DNA from: Rhodobacterales bacterium UBA3080
Lineage (GTDB): Bacteria > Pseudomonadota > Alphaproteobacteria > Rhodobacterales > Rhodobacteraceae
Assembly: GCA_002366645.1 (NCBI GenBank)
Contig: DFBM01000028.1
Span: 1 to 35,082, forward strand
Reading direction: 5' to 3'
Length of the DNA: 35,082 bases
The notes beneath the pieces are model-generated. The model saw only the letters and a list, made by a program, of their open reading frames with translations, ran no database searches and had not been told where the DNA came from. Made by a program: the position numbers and the translations under genes. Positions 34,927 through 35,082 of the stretch are shown in pieces (positions within the stretch are counted from its first letter, which is position 1; every line of letters starts with the position of its first letter).

Positions 34927-35082
34927 TTATTCTGCGAATAACCCGAAGGCACAGCTTCCGCAACTTTGACCGTTGATTTGCAGGGTTAACCGGTGGGAGC
35001 CGGGGTAATGGGTAAAGGTCGTCGCATCTTTCAGAAACCTGTGGTTTTTCTGAATTATGACTTTCTCGCCCGCCTTCAGCGA
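34927..35082 (-). CDS. C-terminal fragment, probable DNA alkylation repair protein
   Basis: An open minus-strand frame runs from the window edge to a TAA at 34927-34929, giving 51 residues with no start in view. The sequence has KAGEKVIIQKNHRF, then FTHYPGSHRLTLQINGQS, and ends CGSCAFGLFAE. The pattern of a basic stretch, YPGxHRLxLQINGQ and a short hydrophobic tail resembles the C-terminal domain of AlkD-like DNA alkylation repair proteins of alphaproteobacteria. The match is from memory of the family and is short, so the product name is tentative. The fragment being coding is better supported than the name, because the frame is open and protein-like to the edge. Confidence 0.5.
   Translation of the reverse strand, partial: SLKAGEKVIIQKNHRFLKDATTFTHYPGSHRLTLQINGQSCGSCAFGLFAE

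Noticed and set aside
35008..35082. Plus-strand open frame from ATG 35008 to the window edge
   Set aside because: It is antisense to the minus-strand frame 34927-35082, whose translation looks like a real protein C-terminus; the plus-strand translation is unremarkable.

Overview
The window is a gene-dense stretch of chromosome from an alphaproteobacterium, most likely a marine Rhodobacterales (Roseobacter-type) with moderate GC. This rests on protein resemblance and gene order: an ALA synthase (Shemin pathway) hemA, a PetP/LdtR-like MarR regulator, a DUF4167 protein next to prmC-prfA, and the surE-pcm-nlpD and tat clusters. I see no tRNA, rRNA, CRISPR array, prophage or insertion sequence. 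Almost everything is core housekeeping, with many 1-4 base stop/start overlaps and three convergent gene pairs that overlap or abut.

Layout. 1-917 (+): 3' part of a saccharopine dehydrogenase, then a TfoX C-terminal-domain protein. 914-1336 (-): ndk. 1474-3943 (+): ABC-F ATPase and MarC. 3940-5873 (-): pepA then holC. 6007-13447 (+): an envelope and maintenance operon, lptF-lptG-lptD-surA-pdxA-rsmA. 13448-19021 (-): a rodZ-like gene, ispG, DUF1499, prfA, prmC and DUF4167. 19195-21397 (-): sdhE, a MarR-family regulator and hemA, with candidate regulatory palindromes. 21510-25141 (+): an aspartate-type aminotransferase, two unrecognised small proteins, and serS. 25211-27046: a small accessory-looking block with a DUF1203 gene, a tungstate-type binding protein (tupA-like) and a divergent ModE-type HTH regulator. 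27084-29623 (+): surE-pcm-nlpD. 29652-32136 (-): tatA-tatB-tatC and a DUF815 ATPase. 32252-34822 (-): a sodium:solute symporter and an Fbp-type ABC ATPase. 34927-35082 (-): the C-terminus of a protein cut by the window edge.

How the genes work together. LptF/LptG move LPS out of the inner membrane, LptD inserts it in the outer membrane, and SurA chaperones outer-membrane proteins such as LptD. PrmC methylates the release factor made by prfA. SdhE flavinylates succinate dehydrogenase, a heme enzyme complex, beside the gene for the first step of heme synthesis. TatABC exports folded proteins, and an AAA-type ATPase is translationally coupled to tatC.

The most interesting local feature is the tupA/ModE block. 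It has a 24-bp inverted repeat with ModE-type arms placed over the predicted tupA start site and ribosome-binding region. The regulator appears to have only a DNA-binding domain, and no permease or ATPase partner lies next to tupA. I did not find convincing evidence for a wholly new multi-gene system.
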